From positions 372,001 through 436,000 of the forward strand of contig NZ_BLAJ01000003.1 of the NCBI RefSeq assembly GCF_009176305.1: a stretch of 64,000 nucleotides of DNA, in the 5' to 3' direction. The number at the start of each line of letters is the position of its first letter. Positions within the stretch are counted from its first letter, which is position 1. Position numbers and translations under genes: made by a program. Source of the stretch: Martinezella dioscoreae (lineage in GTDB: Bacteria > Pseudomonadota > Alphaproteobacteria > Rhizobiales > Rhizobiaceae). Under the pieces are notes generated by a model. That model worked only from the letters and a program-made list of their open reading frames with translations, searched no databases and had not been told where the DNA came from. This document shows, in pieces, positions 8,921 to 17,841 of this stretch.

Positions 8921-9178
8921 TCAGTGCTGATTGCTCGAGTGCCGCTCTGCCTCGTAATCGGCAAACATATCGGCGACGCAACGGCCGCTTTTTGCCGTCT
9001 CGCCGCCATCGTTGGCGGCACGTGGCACCTCGCAAATGTCACCGCGCTTGCGCGCCGCATCCCACATGCGAAGAGCTTCCCGCACGACTTCGCTGCTCGA
9101 GGCATAGGTGCCGGTGTCGACCGCTGCCCGGATGCCGGCAGCCTGAAGCGGAGAGATGGAAACCGTTACCATTGGCAT
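8921..9178 (-). CDS. ParD-like ribbon-helix-helix antitoxin, apparently orphan
   Basis: 85 residues. MPMVTVSISPLQAAGIRAAVDTGTYASSSEVVREALRMW matches the ParD/CC2985 ribbon-helix-helix N-terminus: a beta strand, then a helix with the (Y/F)ASxSEVVREALR motif. The acidic and disordered C-terminus would normally wrap a ParE toxin. No ParE-like frame follows within the 190 bases before the next gene, nor lies upstream. It may act with a distant toxin or be a remnant. Confidence 0.8.
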   Translation of the reverse strand: MPMVTVSISPLQAAGIRAAVDTGTYASSSEVVREALRMWDAARKRGDICEVPRAANDGGETAKSGRCVADMFADYEAERHSSNQH

Positions 9179-9405
9179 GATATTCCTCCCTTGACGTTAT
9201 CTAGCGGAAATTTGTCTGGAACTATGTTCCGCGGCTTCGACCAGTTTCTTCGAGCATGTCCCTCGACATGCGGACTTCCAGATGAAGATACTGCCGTTAC
9301 ATCAACGCAACGCCGTTCTGCCTGATATGGCAGAGGCACGAAGAGTAACGCCGCTCACGCTTCTTGTCAAAAAGTAGCAGTGCGTTACCCCTTTTGGGAG
9401 ATGCA

Positions 9406-9954
9406 CTACCGCCTGAGCACGAGGCCGAAGACCACCAGCGTCCAGCCCTGGAAGATCAGATCGAAGGCCAGGAAAAGGCCGAGGATCCAAAGGCTGTTGA
9501 CCGGCCAGCCGAGAGCGATGGCGATGCCTGCAACGGCAGTCGCAAGACCGCTGATGACGATCCAAACCCAGCCGCGCTCAGGTTTCAGCTTGCGGCCGAC
9601 CCAGACGCGGAACGTGCCGGCTATGAGGAGCGCGATGGCAAGGAACAGCGTCAATGCCTCGGAAGCCAACAGCGGATTGGCGAAGGCAAGGATACCGGCA
9701 ACCGTATAGAGCAGGCCGCTCAACACCCAGAACAGGATATGCTCCCAGCCCCTCACCTGAAAGGCATGGGCCAGATGCACGATGCCGCCGATCAGCATCA
9801 GCATGCCGACATAATAGACCGAAGCCACCGTGGCGATGAACAGATTGCCTAGGGCGATGCCACCACAGATCAGCAGCAATATGCCAAGTCCGACAAACCA
9901 ACCCCATTTGTCGCGCATCGCGGATGGGGGAACTTCATCAAGAATATCAACCAT
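9406..9954 (-). CDS. HdeD family membrane protein (DUF308)
   Basis: 182 residues with six hydrophobic segments arranged as three repeated pairs. WGWFVGLGILLLICGGIALGNLFIATVASVYYVG is the typical HdeD beginning. In E. coli HdeD contributes to acid resistance at high cell density; the role here is not shown. Start at 9954 (MVDILDEVPP) preceded by GAGGAGG. Divergent from betI, with 154 bases between the start codons that include the BetI box. Confidence 0.85.
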   Translation of the reverse strand: MVDILDEVPPSAMRDKWGWFVGLGILLLICGGIALGNLFIATVASVYYVGMLMLIGGIVHLAHAFQVRGWEHILFWVLSGLLYTVAGILAFANPLLASEALTLFLAIALLIAGTFRVWVGRKLKPERGWVWIVISGLATAVAGIAIALGWPVNSLWILGLFLAFDLIFQGWTLVVFGLVLRR

Positions 9955-10053
9955 GACTGCACCTCCTCCTATGAGGAAGTATGGCACAGAAATGCTCTGC
10001 GGAAAGAGGTTGCGGATTTTTCGTCAGGGAATACCGGCCACCTGATTTTTTTA

Positions 10054-10073
10054 TTGATTGATCAGTCAATCAA
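10054..10073. promoter_or_regulatory. BetI operator (bet box)
   Basis: TTGATTGATCAGTCAATCAA is an almost perfect 20-bp palindrome, with arms TTGATTGA/TCAATCAA and a slightly asymmetric centre. It agrees with the known BetI site style (TTGATTGn...nTCAATnAA). It ends 35 bases before the betI start, as expected for choline-relieved autorepression. Confidence 0.85.
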
Positions 10074-10108
10074 AAATACACTCATCTTCAATCTTGAGGA
10101 TTGACGCA

Positions 10109-10696
10109 ATGCCGAAAGTCGGAATGGAGCCGGTGCGCCGCAAGGCGCTGGTGGATGCTGCGATGCGCGTGATCGGCGATCACGGCTCGCTAACCGTAAC
10201 CATGTCCGAAATCGCCAAGCAGGCGGGCGTTTCGCCTGCCCTTGCGCATCATTACTTCGGCAGCAAGGAACAGCTGCTGATCGAAACCGTCCGCGTGCAT
10301 CTACAGCGGCTGCGCGACAGCGTCGTGACGGCGCTCCGCGAGGCGAAAACGCCGCGCGAAAAGCTCTCCGCCGTCATCCGCGTCAGCTTCCAGGCCGATC
10401 AGTTCGCACCGGAAACGATCGCCGCCTGGCTCGCCTTCTATGCCGAGGCGCAACGCTCGGAAGAGACGCGGCGCTTTCTCGTCATCTACGCACGCCGCCT
10501 GCACTCAAATCTCGTTGCCAATCTCAAGGCTCTGTGCCCGGCCGGCGATGCCGGGCGGATCGCCGAGGGTGCGGCTGCCATGATCGACGGGCTCTATATC
10601 CGCCAGGGCCTCAGATCCGCGCCGATCAGCACTGAGGCGTCGATCGCGCTGACGGAAGATTATCTGACGACCCACCTCAACGCCTTGAAAGGCTGA
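10109..10696 (+). CDS. betI: Choline-responsive TetR-family repressor BetI
   Basis: 195 residues from MPKVGMEPVRRKALVDAAMRVI, the exact BetI N-terminal pattern. The TetR helix-turn-helix is SLTVTMSEIAKQAGVSPALAHHYFGSKEQLL (about residues 27-57). GAGG lies upstream of this ATG; the frame to 10058 runs into the operator and is rejected. BetI represses the choline-betaine genes and is relieved by choline. First gene of betI-GST-betB-betA, with a bet box directly upstream. Confidence 0.95.
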   Translation: MPKVGMEPVRRKALVDAAMRVIGDHGSLTVTMSEIAKQAGVSPALAHHYFGSKEQLLIETVRVHLQRLRDSVVTALREAKTPREKLSAVIRVSFQADQFAPETIAAWLAFYAEAQRSEETRRFLVIYARRLHSNLVANLKALCPAGDAGRIAEGAAAMIDGLYIRQGLRSAPISTEASIALTEDYLTTHLNALKG

Positions 10697-10701
10697 AGAC
10701 C

Positions 10702-11343
10702 ATGCTGACCGTCTGGGGCCGCAAATCGTCATCCAATGTGCAGGCGCTGATGTGGTGCATCGGCGAACTCGGCCTTGCCTATGAGCGCATCGATGCTGGC
10801 TTCACATACTGCGTCAATGACACGCCCGAATTCCTGGCGATGAACCCGAACGGCACCGTTCCGGTGCTGCGCGACGGCGACGACGAGCCGCTTTGGGAAA
10901 CGGGCGCTATCCTGCGCTATCTCGCGACGCAATATGGCGAGGATGCCTTCTGGCCGAAGAGTGCACGCCATCGCGCCCAGATCGATAAATGGGCCGAATG
11001 GGCGAAGATCAATATCGCCTTAAATTTCACCGGCCCGGTGTTCTGGCGCGCGGTGCGGACTGCCCCTGCCCTGCGTGATGAGAAGGCGATTGTTGCGGCT
11101 GTCGCAGCACTCGCTGCGAAGCTAGACATCGCCGAGTCGCAGTTCGGACGGCATCGCTTCCTTGCGGGCAATACTCTGACGCTGGCCGACATACAATTCG
11201 GGCATGTTCTCTATCGCTATTTCGACATCGACATCCAGCGCCCAGCCCATCCACGGCTGCAGCGCTACTATGAAAACCTCACCGAGCGACCTGCTTTCCA
11301 AGAGCATGTCATGGTGTCCTACGAAGAATTGAGGGTTCTATAA
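10702..11343 (+). CDS. Glutathione S-transferase family protein in the bet operon
   Basis: 213 residues. Thioredoxin-like N-terminal domain [33 protein letters not shown], then NPNGTVPVL (cis-Pro) and [12 protein letters not shown] (the E(S/T)xAI glutathione motif). The all-helical C-terminal domain ends [17 protein letters not shown]...RPAFQEHV. The Ser residues near position 9-11 suggest a Ser-type GST. It starts five bases after betI stops and overlaps betB by one base, so it is cotranscribed with choline oxidation genes. In several rhizobia the corresponding slot holds betC (choline sulfatase). Role in betaine synthesis unknown; aldehyde or peroxide detoxification is a guess. Confidence 0.9.
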   Translation: MLTVWGRKSSSNVQALMWCIGELGLAYERIDAGFTYCVNDTPEFLAMNPNGTVPVLRDGDDEPLWETGAILRYLATQYGEDAFWPKSARHRAQIDKWAEWAKINIALNFTGPVFWRAVRTAPALRDEKAIVAAVAALAAKLDIAESQFGRHRFLAGNTLTLADIQFGHVLYRYFDIDIQRPAHPRLQRYYENLTERPAFQEHVMVSYEELRVL

Positions 11344-12806
11344 TGCGCGCACAACCGAAAGCCTCGCATTTCATCGACGGGGAATATGTCGAGGACACCG
11401 ACGGCACTCTTATCGAAAGCATCTATCCGGCGACCGGCGAAGTCATCGCCCGCCTGCACGCAGCGACGCCAACCATCGTCGAAAAGGCGATCGCTAGCGC
11501 CAAGCGTGCGCAGCCGGAATGGGCTGCTATGAGCCCGACAGCGCGCGGCCGCATCCTGAAGCGGGCAGCCGAGATCATGCGCGAACGTAACCGCGAGCTT
11601 TCCGAGCTGGAGACGCTGGATACGGGCAAGCCGATCCAGGAAACCATTGTCGCAGACCCAACATCAGGCGCCGACAGCTTCGAATTCTTCGGCGGCGTCG
11701 CGGCGGCCGGCCTCAATGGCTCCTATATCCCGCTCGGCGGTGACTTCGCCTATACCAAGCGCGTGCCGCTCGGCGTGTGCGTCGGCATCGGCGCGTGGAA
11801 CTACCCGCAGCAGATCGCCTGCTGGAAGGGTGCGCCGGCGCTGGTCGCCGGCAACGCCATGGTGTTCAAGCCTTCGGAAAACACACCGCTCGGCGCGCTG
11901 AAGATCGCCGAAATCCTTATTGAGGCAGGCCTGCCGAAGGGGCTCTACAATGTCATCCAAGGCGACCGCGAAACCGGACCTCTGCTCATCAACCATCCCG
12001 ACGTGGCGAAGGTCTCACTGACCGGCTCGGTACCGACGGGCCGCAAGGTGGCGGCTTCTGCCGCCGGCAACCTCAAGCATGTCACCATGGAACTCGGTGG
12101 CAAGTCGCCGCTGATCGTCTTCGACGATGCCGATATCGACAGCGCCATCGGCGGCGCGATGCTCGGCAATTTCTATTCGACGGGTCAGGTCTGCTCGAAC
12201 GGCACGCGCGTCTTCGTCAACAGCAAGATCAAGTCCGAATTCCTGAAGCGCCTGAAGGCCCGCACCGAGGCCATGCTCATCGGCGACCCGATGGATGAGG
12301 CAACACAGATCGGCCCAATGGTCTCCTGGGCGCAGCGTGAGAAGGTGCTGTCTTACATCGAAAAAGGCAAGGCCGAAGGCGCGACGCTGCTGACCGGCGG
12401 CGGCATCCCGAACAATGTCTCCGGCGAAGGCTATTACATTCAGCCGACCGTGTTTTCTGACGTCACCGACGACATGACGATCGCGCGCGAGGAAATTTTC
12501 GGGCCAGTTATGTGCGTGCTCGATTTCGATGACGAGGCCGAGGTGATAGCCCGCGCCAATGCCACCGAATTCGGCCTTTCCGGCGGCGTCTTTACCGCCG
12601 ACCTCACCCGTGCCCACCGCGTCGTCGATCAGCTCGAAGCCGGTACGCTCTGGATCAACACCTACAATCTCTGCCCGGTCGAAATTCCCTTCGGCGGCTC
12701 CAAGCAATCCGGCTTCGGCCGCGAGAATTCACTGGCGGCGCTGGAGCATTATTCGGAACTGAAGACCGTCTATGTCGGCATGGGGCCGGTACAGGCGCCT
12801 TATTGA
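11343..12806 (+). CDS. betB: Betaine aldehyde dehydrogenase
   Basis: 487 residues, normal length. Oxidises betaine aldehyde to glycine betaine with NAD(P)+. Conserved ALDH features: [30 protein letters not shown] (coenzyme and oxyanion region), [12 protein letters not shown] with the general-base Glu, and the nucleophile Cys in [16 protein letters not shown], followed by [10 protein letters not shown]. Its neighbours betI and betA fix the substrate assignment. Overlaps the GST stop codon by one base. Confidence 0.96.
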   Translation: MRAQPKASHFIDGEYVEDTDGTLIESIYPATGEVIARLHAATPTIVEKAIASAKRAQPEWAAMSPTARGRILKRAAEIMRERNRELSELETLDTGKPIQETIVADPTSGADSFEFFGGVAAAGLNGSYIPLGGDFAYTKRVPLGVCVGIGAWNYPQQIACWKGAPALVAGNAMVFKPSENTPLGALKIAEILIEAGLPKGLYNVIQGDRETGPLLINHPDVAKVSLTGSVPTGRKVAASAAGNLKHVTMELGGKSPLIVFDDADIDSAIGGAMLGNFYSTGQVCSNGTRVFVNSKIKSEFLKRLKARTEAMLIGDPMDEATQIGPMVSWAQREKVLSYIEKGKAEGATLLTGGGIPNNVSGEGYYIQPTVFSDVTDDMTIAREEIFGPVMCVLDFDDEAEVIARANATEFGLSGGVFTADLTRAHRVVDQLEAGTLWINTYNLCPVEIPFGGSKQSGFGRENSLAALEHYSELKTVYVGMGPVQAPY

Positions 12807-12811
12807 ACAAG

Positions 12812-12965
12812 CCCCTTCGCCCCGTGAAACGGGGAGAAGGTGGGTTGGCGGAATCGAACGGAGTGAGATTGCGACAAGCCGGATGAAGGGCCGCTTCAAG
12901 CATGCCGCATCTCATTGCCCCGCCCCTCACCCTAGCCCTCTCCCCGCTCATGCGGGGCGAGGGAA
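12812..12965. repeat. Two palindromic rhizobial intergenic repeats (RIME-like) between betB and betA
   Basis: Hairpin 1 at 12814-12840: CCTTC.CCCCGT, loop GAA, ACGGGG.GAAGG. Hairpin 2 at 12936-12963: CCCTC.CCCCGC, loop TCAT, GCGGGG.GAGGG. Both resemble the short palindromic mosaic elements scattered between rhizobial genes. Here they sit inside an operon and could attenuate or stabilise the mRNA between betB and betA. Confidence 0.65.
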
Positions 12966-13025
12966 CGACGGAGCCACCCATAGTCCTGCAGATCAAGAAG
13001 AACGTCCGCAAAGAGGGCAACAGTC

Positions 13026-14675
13026 ATGCAAGCAGATTTCGTCATCGTTGGCTCAGGCTCAGCTGGCTCCGCCATGGCCTACCGCCTGTCGGAGGATGGC
13101 AAGCATTCGGTCATCGTTCTGGAATTCGGCGGCAGCGATTTCGGGCCTTTCATCCAGATGCCCGCAGCCCTTGCCTGGCCGATGAGCATGGACCGTTACA
13201 ATTGGGGCTATCTTTCCGAGCCGGAACCGCAGCTCAACAACCGACGCATCACCGCACCGCGCGGCAAGGTGATCGGCGGGTCTTCCTCGATCAACGGCAT
13301 GGTCTATGTGCGCGGTCATGCGGAAGACTTCAATCGCTGGGAGGAGCTCGGCGCTCAGGGCTGGGCCTATGCCGACGTGCTGCCCTACTTCAAGCGGATG
13401 GAGCATTCGCATGGCGGCGAGGAGGGATGGCGCGGCAAGGATGGCCCGTTGCATGTGCGCCGGGGCGATGCGCGCAACCCGCTGTTCCACGCCTTCATCG
13501 AGGCGGGCAAGCAGGCGGGCTTCGAGGCGACGGAGGATTATAACGGCAGCAAGCAGGAAGGCTTCGGCCTAATGGAGCAGACGACGTGGATGGGCCGGCG
13601 CTGGTCTGCGGCGACAGCCTATCTCAAGCCTGCGCTGAAGCGGCCGAACGTGACGCTCATCCGCTGCTTCGCCCGCAAGATCGTCATCGAAAATGGCCGT
13701 GCGACGGGTGTCGAAGTCGAGCGGGACGGCAAGATCGAGATCATTAAGGCAAACCGCGAGGTGATCGTCTCCGCCTCCTCGTTCAATTCTCCGAAGCTGC
13801 TGATGCTATCTGGCATCGGGCCTGGGCAGCATCTGCGCGACATGGGCATCGAGGTGAAGGCCGACCGGCCGGGCGTCGGCGCCAACCTGCAGGACCATAT
13901 GGAATTCTATTTCCAGCAGACCAGTCTGAAGCCGGTGTCGCTCTATTCCTGGCTTCCCTGGTACATGCAGGGGATTGCCGGCGCGCAATGGCTGTTCTTC
14001 AAGAAGGGCCTCGGCACCTCCAACCAGTTCGAGGCCTGCGCCTTCCTGCGCTCCGCGCCCGGCGTCAAACAGCCCGACATTCAGTACCACTTCCTTCCCG
14101 TCGCCATCAGCTATGACGGCAAGGCGGCCGCCAAGAGCCATGGCTTCCAGGTGCATGTCGGCTACAACCTCTCGAAATCGCGCGGCAACGTCACGCTGCG
14201 CTCTTCCGACCCGAAGGCGGATCCCGTTATCCGCTTCAACTATATGAGCCATCCGGAAGACTGGGAGAAGTTCCGCCACTGCGTGCGCCTTACCCGCGAG
14301 ATCTTCGGGCAGAAGGCCTTCGACGAATATCGTGGACCGGAAATCCAGCCCGGACCGAACGTTCAGACCGACGACGAGATCGACGCCTTCCTGCGCGAAC
14401 ATCTGGAAAGCGCCTATCATCCCTGCGGCACCTGCAAAATGGGCTCAAAGGACGATCCCATGGCGGTGGTCGATCCCGACACCCGCGTCATCGGCGTCGA
14501 CGGCCTGCGTGTCGCCGACAGCTCGATCTTCCCGCATGTGACCTATGGAAACCTGAACGGCCCTTCGATCATGACAGGCGAAAAGGCGGCCGACCACATC
14601 CTTGGCAAGCCGAGGCTGGCGCGCTCGAACCAGGAGCCTTGGATCAATCCGCGGTGGGAGACCAGCGATCGGTGA
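13026..14675 (+). CDS. betA: Choline dehydrogenase
   Basis: 549 residues, a GMC-family FAD flavoprotein. The N-terminal FAD motif [22 protein letters not shown] (about residues 4-25), the GMC signature 1 region [30 protein letters not shown] and the C-terminal [12 protein letters not shown]...[23 protein letters not shown] are intact, including the active-site His. It oxidises choline to betaine aldehyde, probably at the membrane. Last gene of the bet cluster, 219 bases after betB. Confidence 0.96.
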   Translation: MQADFVIVGSGSAGSAMAYRLSEDGKHSVIVLEFGGSDFGPFIQMPAALAWPMSMDRYNWGYLSEPEPQLNNRRITAPRGKVIGGSSSINGMVYVRGHAEDFNRWEELGAQGWAYADVLPYFKRMEHSHGGEEGWRGKDGPLHVRRGDARNPLFHAFIEAGKQAGFEATEDYNGSKQEGFGLMEQTTWMGRRWSAATAYLKPALKRPNVTLIRCFARKIVIENGRATGVEVERDGKIEIIKANREVIVSASSFNSPKLLMLSGIGPGQHLRDMGIEVKADRPGVGANLQDHMEFYFQQTSLKPVSLYSWLPWYMQGIAGAQWLFFKKGLGTSNQFEACAFLRSAPGVKQPDIQYHFLPVAISYDGKAAAKSHGFQVHVGYNLSKSRGNVTLRSSDPKADPVIRFNYMSHPEDWEKFRHCVRLTREIFGQKAFDEYRGPEIQPGPNVQTDDEIDAFLREHLESAYHPCGTCKMGSKDDPMAVVDPDTRVIGVDGLRVADSSIFPHVTYGNLNGPSIMTGEKAADHILGKPRLARSNQEPWINPRWETSDR

Positions 14676-14760
14676 GATTGCCGTCGGGGCGGTACCAATT
14701 TCATGGGATAACTTGCGGGATTTGCGGAAAGTCCGTATAATTTCGGCAAGGAGATTTTTC

Positions 14761-15030
14761 ATGAAGACGGTAACTGCCGCCGAAGCTTCCAAGAATTTTG
14801 GCGCCTTTCAAGACGCAGCCATGCGCGATCCGGTTGTCATTACTAAGAACGGTCGCCCACGGACGGTGCTGCTTGCTTATGAAGATTATCAGCGCCTGCT
14901 GCGACGAGATAGGCAGGTCCAACTGACAGCTGAGCTTTCAGAGGCCGATATTGCCGCCGTCGAAGCAGCCGAGATGGAAACCGGTCACGAGCATCTTGAT
15001 GATGAACTAAAGCCGCATGCTGCCCGCTGA
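14761..15030 (+). CDS. Phd/YefM-type antitoxin
   Basis: 89 residues. MKTVTAAEASKNFGAFQDAAMRDPVVITKNGRPRTVLLAYEDYQRLL is the Phd/YefM DNA-binding fold almost exactly. The C-terminal part is acidic, as expected for toxin binding. AAGGAG lies just upstream of this ATG; the longer frame from 14602 overlaps betA and is not used. It overlaps the following PemK-like gene by 14 bases, giving a standard antitoxin-toxin order. Confidence 0.9.
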   Translation: MKTVTAAEASKNFGAFQDAAMRDPVVITKNGRPRTVLLAYEDYQRLLRRDRQVQLTAELSEADIAAVEAAEMETGHEHLDDELKPHAAR

Positions 15031-15448
15031 AGTCAAGGTCGGTTTCGTCTTTCGCTATTCCTATCTCTGGCACAGGGAGCGACTTGAGGGACGCGAAGAA
15101 GGCGTGAAGGATCGCCCCTGCCTCGTGTTGGCACTTGTTGTCGATGATGCGGATGGAACTAAGCGGGTTCGTGTCCTTCCTGTCACGCATACGCTGCCGG
15201 ACAACGCCTCCATGGCCATCGAACTTCCAACACCGGTAAAATTCCGGCTTGGTCTGGACGACATCCCTTCATGGATCATCCTTTCAGAAAGCAACTATTT
15301 TGCCTGGCCGGGACCGGATATTCGCCCGTCGGAAACGGAAAGCGGCTATCTCGGACCATTGCCACCCAGTCTTTTCAACGAGGTGAAACATCGTTTCGTG
15401 GCTTTGGCACGACAATCGGTGCATAGATCGGTTGCCAGAACAGAATAG
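15017..15448 (+). CDS. PemK/MazF-like toxin candidate
   Basis: 143 residues. GFVFRYSYLWHRERLEGREEGVKDRPCLVLALV resembles the N-terminal strand-loop of PemK-like proteins (a G.V...Y.....G...RP.LVL pattern), and RVRVLPVTHTLP matches the central strands. Overlap with a Phd-type antitoxin supports a toxin role, likely an mRNA endoribonuclease. The family match is weaker than for the antitoxin, so activity is inference. Confidence 0.7.
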   Translation: MLPAEVKVGFVFRYSYLWHRERLEGREEGVKDRPCLVLALVVDDADGTKRVRVLPVTHTLPDNASMAIELPTPVKFRLGLDDIPSWIILSESNYFAWPGPDIRPSETESGYLGPLPPSLFNEVKHRFVALARQSVHRSVARTE

Positions 15449-15481
15449 TGCCCACCAATTCCCCGCCCTGAAGAGCGTCTC

Positions 15482-16843
15482 ATGCCCCCTATCTATCGCA
15501 AGTCCAAGCTGCTCCGCCGTTCCCGCGTCATCTGGGGCTCGTTCAATCTCTGGCGACCGCGTTTGGTGTTCTGGACGGGCGCTCTGGCGATCGGTGTTAT
15601 CAGCGTCGGCTTTGCCAAGCTCGCCGATGTGGCGCAGCGGGCTTTTACCGGTGTGACGCAATCGGGTGAGTGGATGTGGCTTCTGCCGCTGCTTTTGACG
15701 CCGCTCGGTTTCGTCCTGTCTGCGTATCTGGCTGCGACGCTGTTTCCCAATTCGCAAGGGAGCGGCATTCCGCAGGCGATTGCCGCGCGACACCTGCATC
15801 ATGAAGAGGATCGAACAAAGCTGCTCTCGCTGAGGTTGGCTTTCGGCAAGATCGTGCTGACAATATTGGGATTGTTGAGCGGTGCCTCGATCGGCCGCGA
15901 GGGGCCGACGGTGCAGGTTGGCGCGTCCTTCATGCTGGCCGTTGCCCGCTTCGGCGGCATGGCGCAGGCCAAGGGGCTTATCCTTGCCGGCTCCGCCGCC
16001 GGCATCGCCGCCGCCTTCAACACGCCGCTTGCTGGTATCGTCTTTGCCATCGAGGAGATGAGCCGGACCTATGAATCCCGGGCCAACGGTCTGGTTCTGA
16101 CCGCCGTCATTCTTTCCGGCCTTGCCGCACTCGGCCTCTCCGGCAGCTACAATTATTTCGGCACGGCCGACGCCGCGCCGACGATGTTTCGGGACTGGAT
16201 CGTCATGCTGATCTGCGGTGTCGGCGGTGGTGCGCTCGGCGCCACCTTCAGCGGATTGGCGCTTTATGCCGGCATTCGCATCCGTCGCTGGGCACAACCA
16301 CAGCCGCTGAAACGCATGCTGATCCTTGCCGGCCTCTGTGGCCTTGTCGTTGCCGCCGTCGGCGTGCTTTCCGGCGGTCAAACCTTCGGTACCGGTTACG
16401 AGCAAGCCCGCGGCGCGGTGGAAGGACACGCCCTGCCCCTGCTCTTCTTCGTCGAGAAGCTGCTGGCGAGCTTCCTGTCGATGATATCAGGCATTCCCGG
16501 CGGCATCTTCGCGCCATCACTTGCCGTCGGTGCCGGTTTCGGCAGCACGGTCGGCACACTGGTCGGTGGCGGCGTGGCGCTTGCGGCAATCCTCGGCATG
16601 GCCGGCTATTTCGCCGGTGTGGTGCAGGCGCCGATGACCGCCTTTGTCATCATCCTGGAAATGACGGGCGATCATCAAGCCGTCATCCCGATCATGGCTG
16701 TATCGATGATCGGCTATGTAACTTCACGGCTATTGTCGCGCGAACCCTTGTATCATGGGCTGTCCCGCGTCTTCATCGCAGCAGCAATCCGCGCCCGGCG
16801 TGCCATGGAAAAGGAAGGTGGCGAGGAACACGCCACCCACTGA
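15482..16843 (+). CDS. ClC-family chloride channel / H+ antiporter
   Basis: 453 residues with about 10-12 hydrophobic segments. The ClC selectivity motifs are visible: GSGIPQAIAARH (G(K/S)GIPE-like), GREGPTVQVGA with the gating Glu, and GGIFAPSLAVGAGFG. An inner proton-transfer Glu may be supplied by FAIEEMSRTYES. No cytoplasmic CBS domains follow, since the protein ends soon after the last helix. Located 33 bases after the toxin gene on the same strand, probably an independent unit. Confidence 0.9.
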   Translation: MPPIYRKSKLLRRSRVIWGSFNLWRPRLVFWTGALAIGVISVGFAKLADVAQRAFTGVTQSGEWMWLLPLLLTPLGFVLSAYLAATLFPNSQGSGIPQAIAARHLHHEEDRTKLLSLRLAFGKIVLTILGLLSGASIGREGPTVQVGASFMLAVARFGGMAQAKGLILAGSAAGIAAAFNTPLAGIVFAIEEMSRTYESRANGLVLTAVILSGLAALGLSGSYNYFGTADAAPTMFRDWIVMLICGVGGGALGATFSGLALYAGIRIRRWAQPQPLKRMLILAGLCGLVVAAVGVLSGGQTFGTGYEQARGAVEGHALPLLFFVEKLLASFLSMISGIPGGIFAPSLAVGAGFGSTVGTLVGGGVALAAILGMAGYFAGVVQAPMTAFVIILEMTGDHQAVIPIMAVSMIGYVTSRLLSREPLYHGLSRVFIAAAIRARRAMEKEGGEEHATH

Positions 16844-16906
16844 ATGCCGAAGCTCTGCCGATGCCGGAGAAAGGCACATGGTAGGCCTTTCCCGGCCTTG
16901 GCCTAT

Positions 16907-17353
16907 CTAAGCCATCAGCCTGGCAACTTCCGCGTCCTCCGGCTGAGCGATGGCATCGGCGATGGTCGTCGAGAACAGCACCTTGCGGGTCGCATCCGCC
17001 ACCCGGGCAAAGACGTGGCGGATCTCGCAGGTCTGCTCACCGTCGCAGTCGTCGCAGCGACGATAGGCTGTCAGTGATAGACACGGCAGCGGCGCCAGCG
17101 GTCCATCGATGACCCGCAGGATTTCGCCAAACGTGATCTCGTCCGCCGGCTTGCGCAGGAGATAACCACCCTGCTTGCCGCGACGGCTGATGACAATGCC
17201 CTGATGCTTCAGGTCGAGAAGGATCTGTTCGAGGAATTTCTTCGGGATCTTTTGCTGGGCAGCGATGTCGGAAATCATCATCGGCTCGCCCGCCTCGGAT
17301 TGGGCCAAGGCAGAGAGTGCCCGCAGCGCATATTTTGCTTTCTGAGTAATCAT
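16907..17353 (-). CDS. Rrf2-family regulator, likely regulator of the cys genes
   Basis: 148 residues. MITQKAKYALRALSALAQ is the Rrf2 opening, and the winged helix includes ISDIAAQQKIPKKFLEQILLDLKHQGIVISRRGKQGGYLL (about 27-66). Cys91, Cys100, Cys103 and Cys109 lie in the segment that ligates an iron-sulfur cluster in IscR, but the spacing differs. Start 17353 rather than the upstream extension because it matches the family. Divergent from cysH across 488 bases; a role in sulfur or cysteine regulation (CymR-like) is inferred from this position, as no isc/suf genes are present. Confidence 0.88.
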   Translation of the reverse strand: MITQKAKYALRALSALAQSEAGEPMMISDIAAQQKIPKKFLEQILLDLKHQGIVISRRGKQGGYLLRKPADEITFGEILRVIDGPLAPLPCLSLTAYRRCDDCDGEQTCEIRHVFARVADATRKVLFSTTIADAIAQPEDAEVARLMA

Positions 17354-17841
17354 TTCGAACCGCTTCACACACACATGCGATACGTCCGGTCGAGCGATTC
17401 GGCCGGTCCGCTCCAGAACTCCTCAGCCCTCGTCCCCGGGGCAATTTCGAAGCACTCACACCCTTGGCGCACGGCCAGGAAACGTTAGCAACCCAGACTT
17501 GTTATCATTCTTCGTCGCTATGCCCATAGTTTAGCGCAAAATCCGCCGCAGTGCATCATTTTGGGCATCACTTCCGATTTCCATTTGACAAGCTATGTGT
17601 AACTCTACTATTTCTATAGACATTAAAGCAAGCACTTAAACATGGTCAGCCATATCGAGTGCTTCCGAAGGACCGCTTCCGGCGGCAAAACGCCTTGGTT
17701 AACAGCCGAGGCGGTCGCTTTTCCTTATCGGCGCCGCTTCATGGAGATATTTACTCTCCATCTGCTCCTTTCGAAATCTATTTTTCTGTCCGCTACCCTG
17801 GCGAACTGCGATACTCCGGGCAACATCAGGACAGGATCCCC
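17354..17841. other. Rrf2 / cysH intergenic region
   Basis: No convincing gene; the in-frame upstream extension of cysH here is not coding-like. Near 17585-17614 there is TTGACA followed after 17-18 bases by CTATTT/TATTTC, a plausible cysH promoter. The transcribed leader would be about 220 bases long and contains a perfect 7-bp hairpin, ATGGAGA/TCTCCAT, at 17741-17761. No known riboswitch was recognised. Confidence 0.4.

Noticed and set aside
8748..9035. 95-codon minus-strand frame overlapping the ParD-like gene, considered as its missing toxin
   Set aside because: Arg/Ser/Gly-rich, no ParE or RelE features, no ribosome-binding site, and it lies in a shifted frame of the ParD gene itself.
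12812..12965. Repeats near betA considered as a CRISPR array
   Set aside because: Two unlike palindromes, no evenly spaced direct repeats or spacers.
16907..17353. Rrf2 gene considered as IscR
   Set aside because: No isc or suf genes nearby and the cysteine spacing differs; sulfate genes are the neighbours.
17659..17841. Upstream extension of cysH to 17659
   Set aside because: Adds about 60 residues unlike any CysH; AGGA lies just before ATG 17842.
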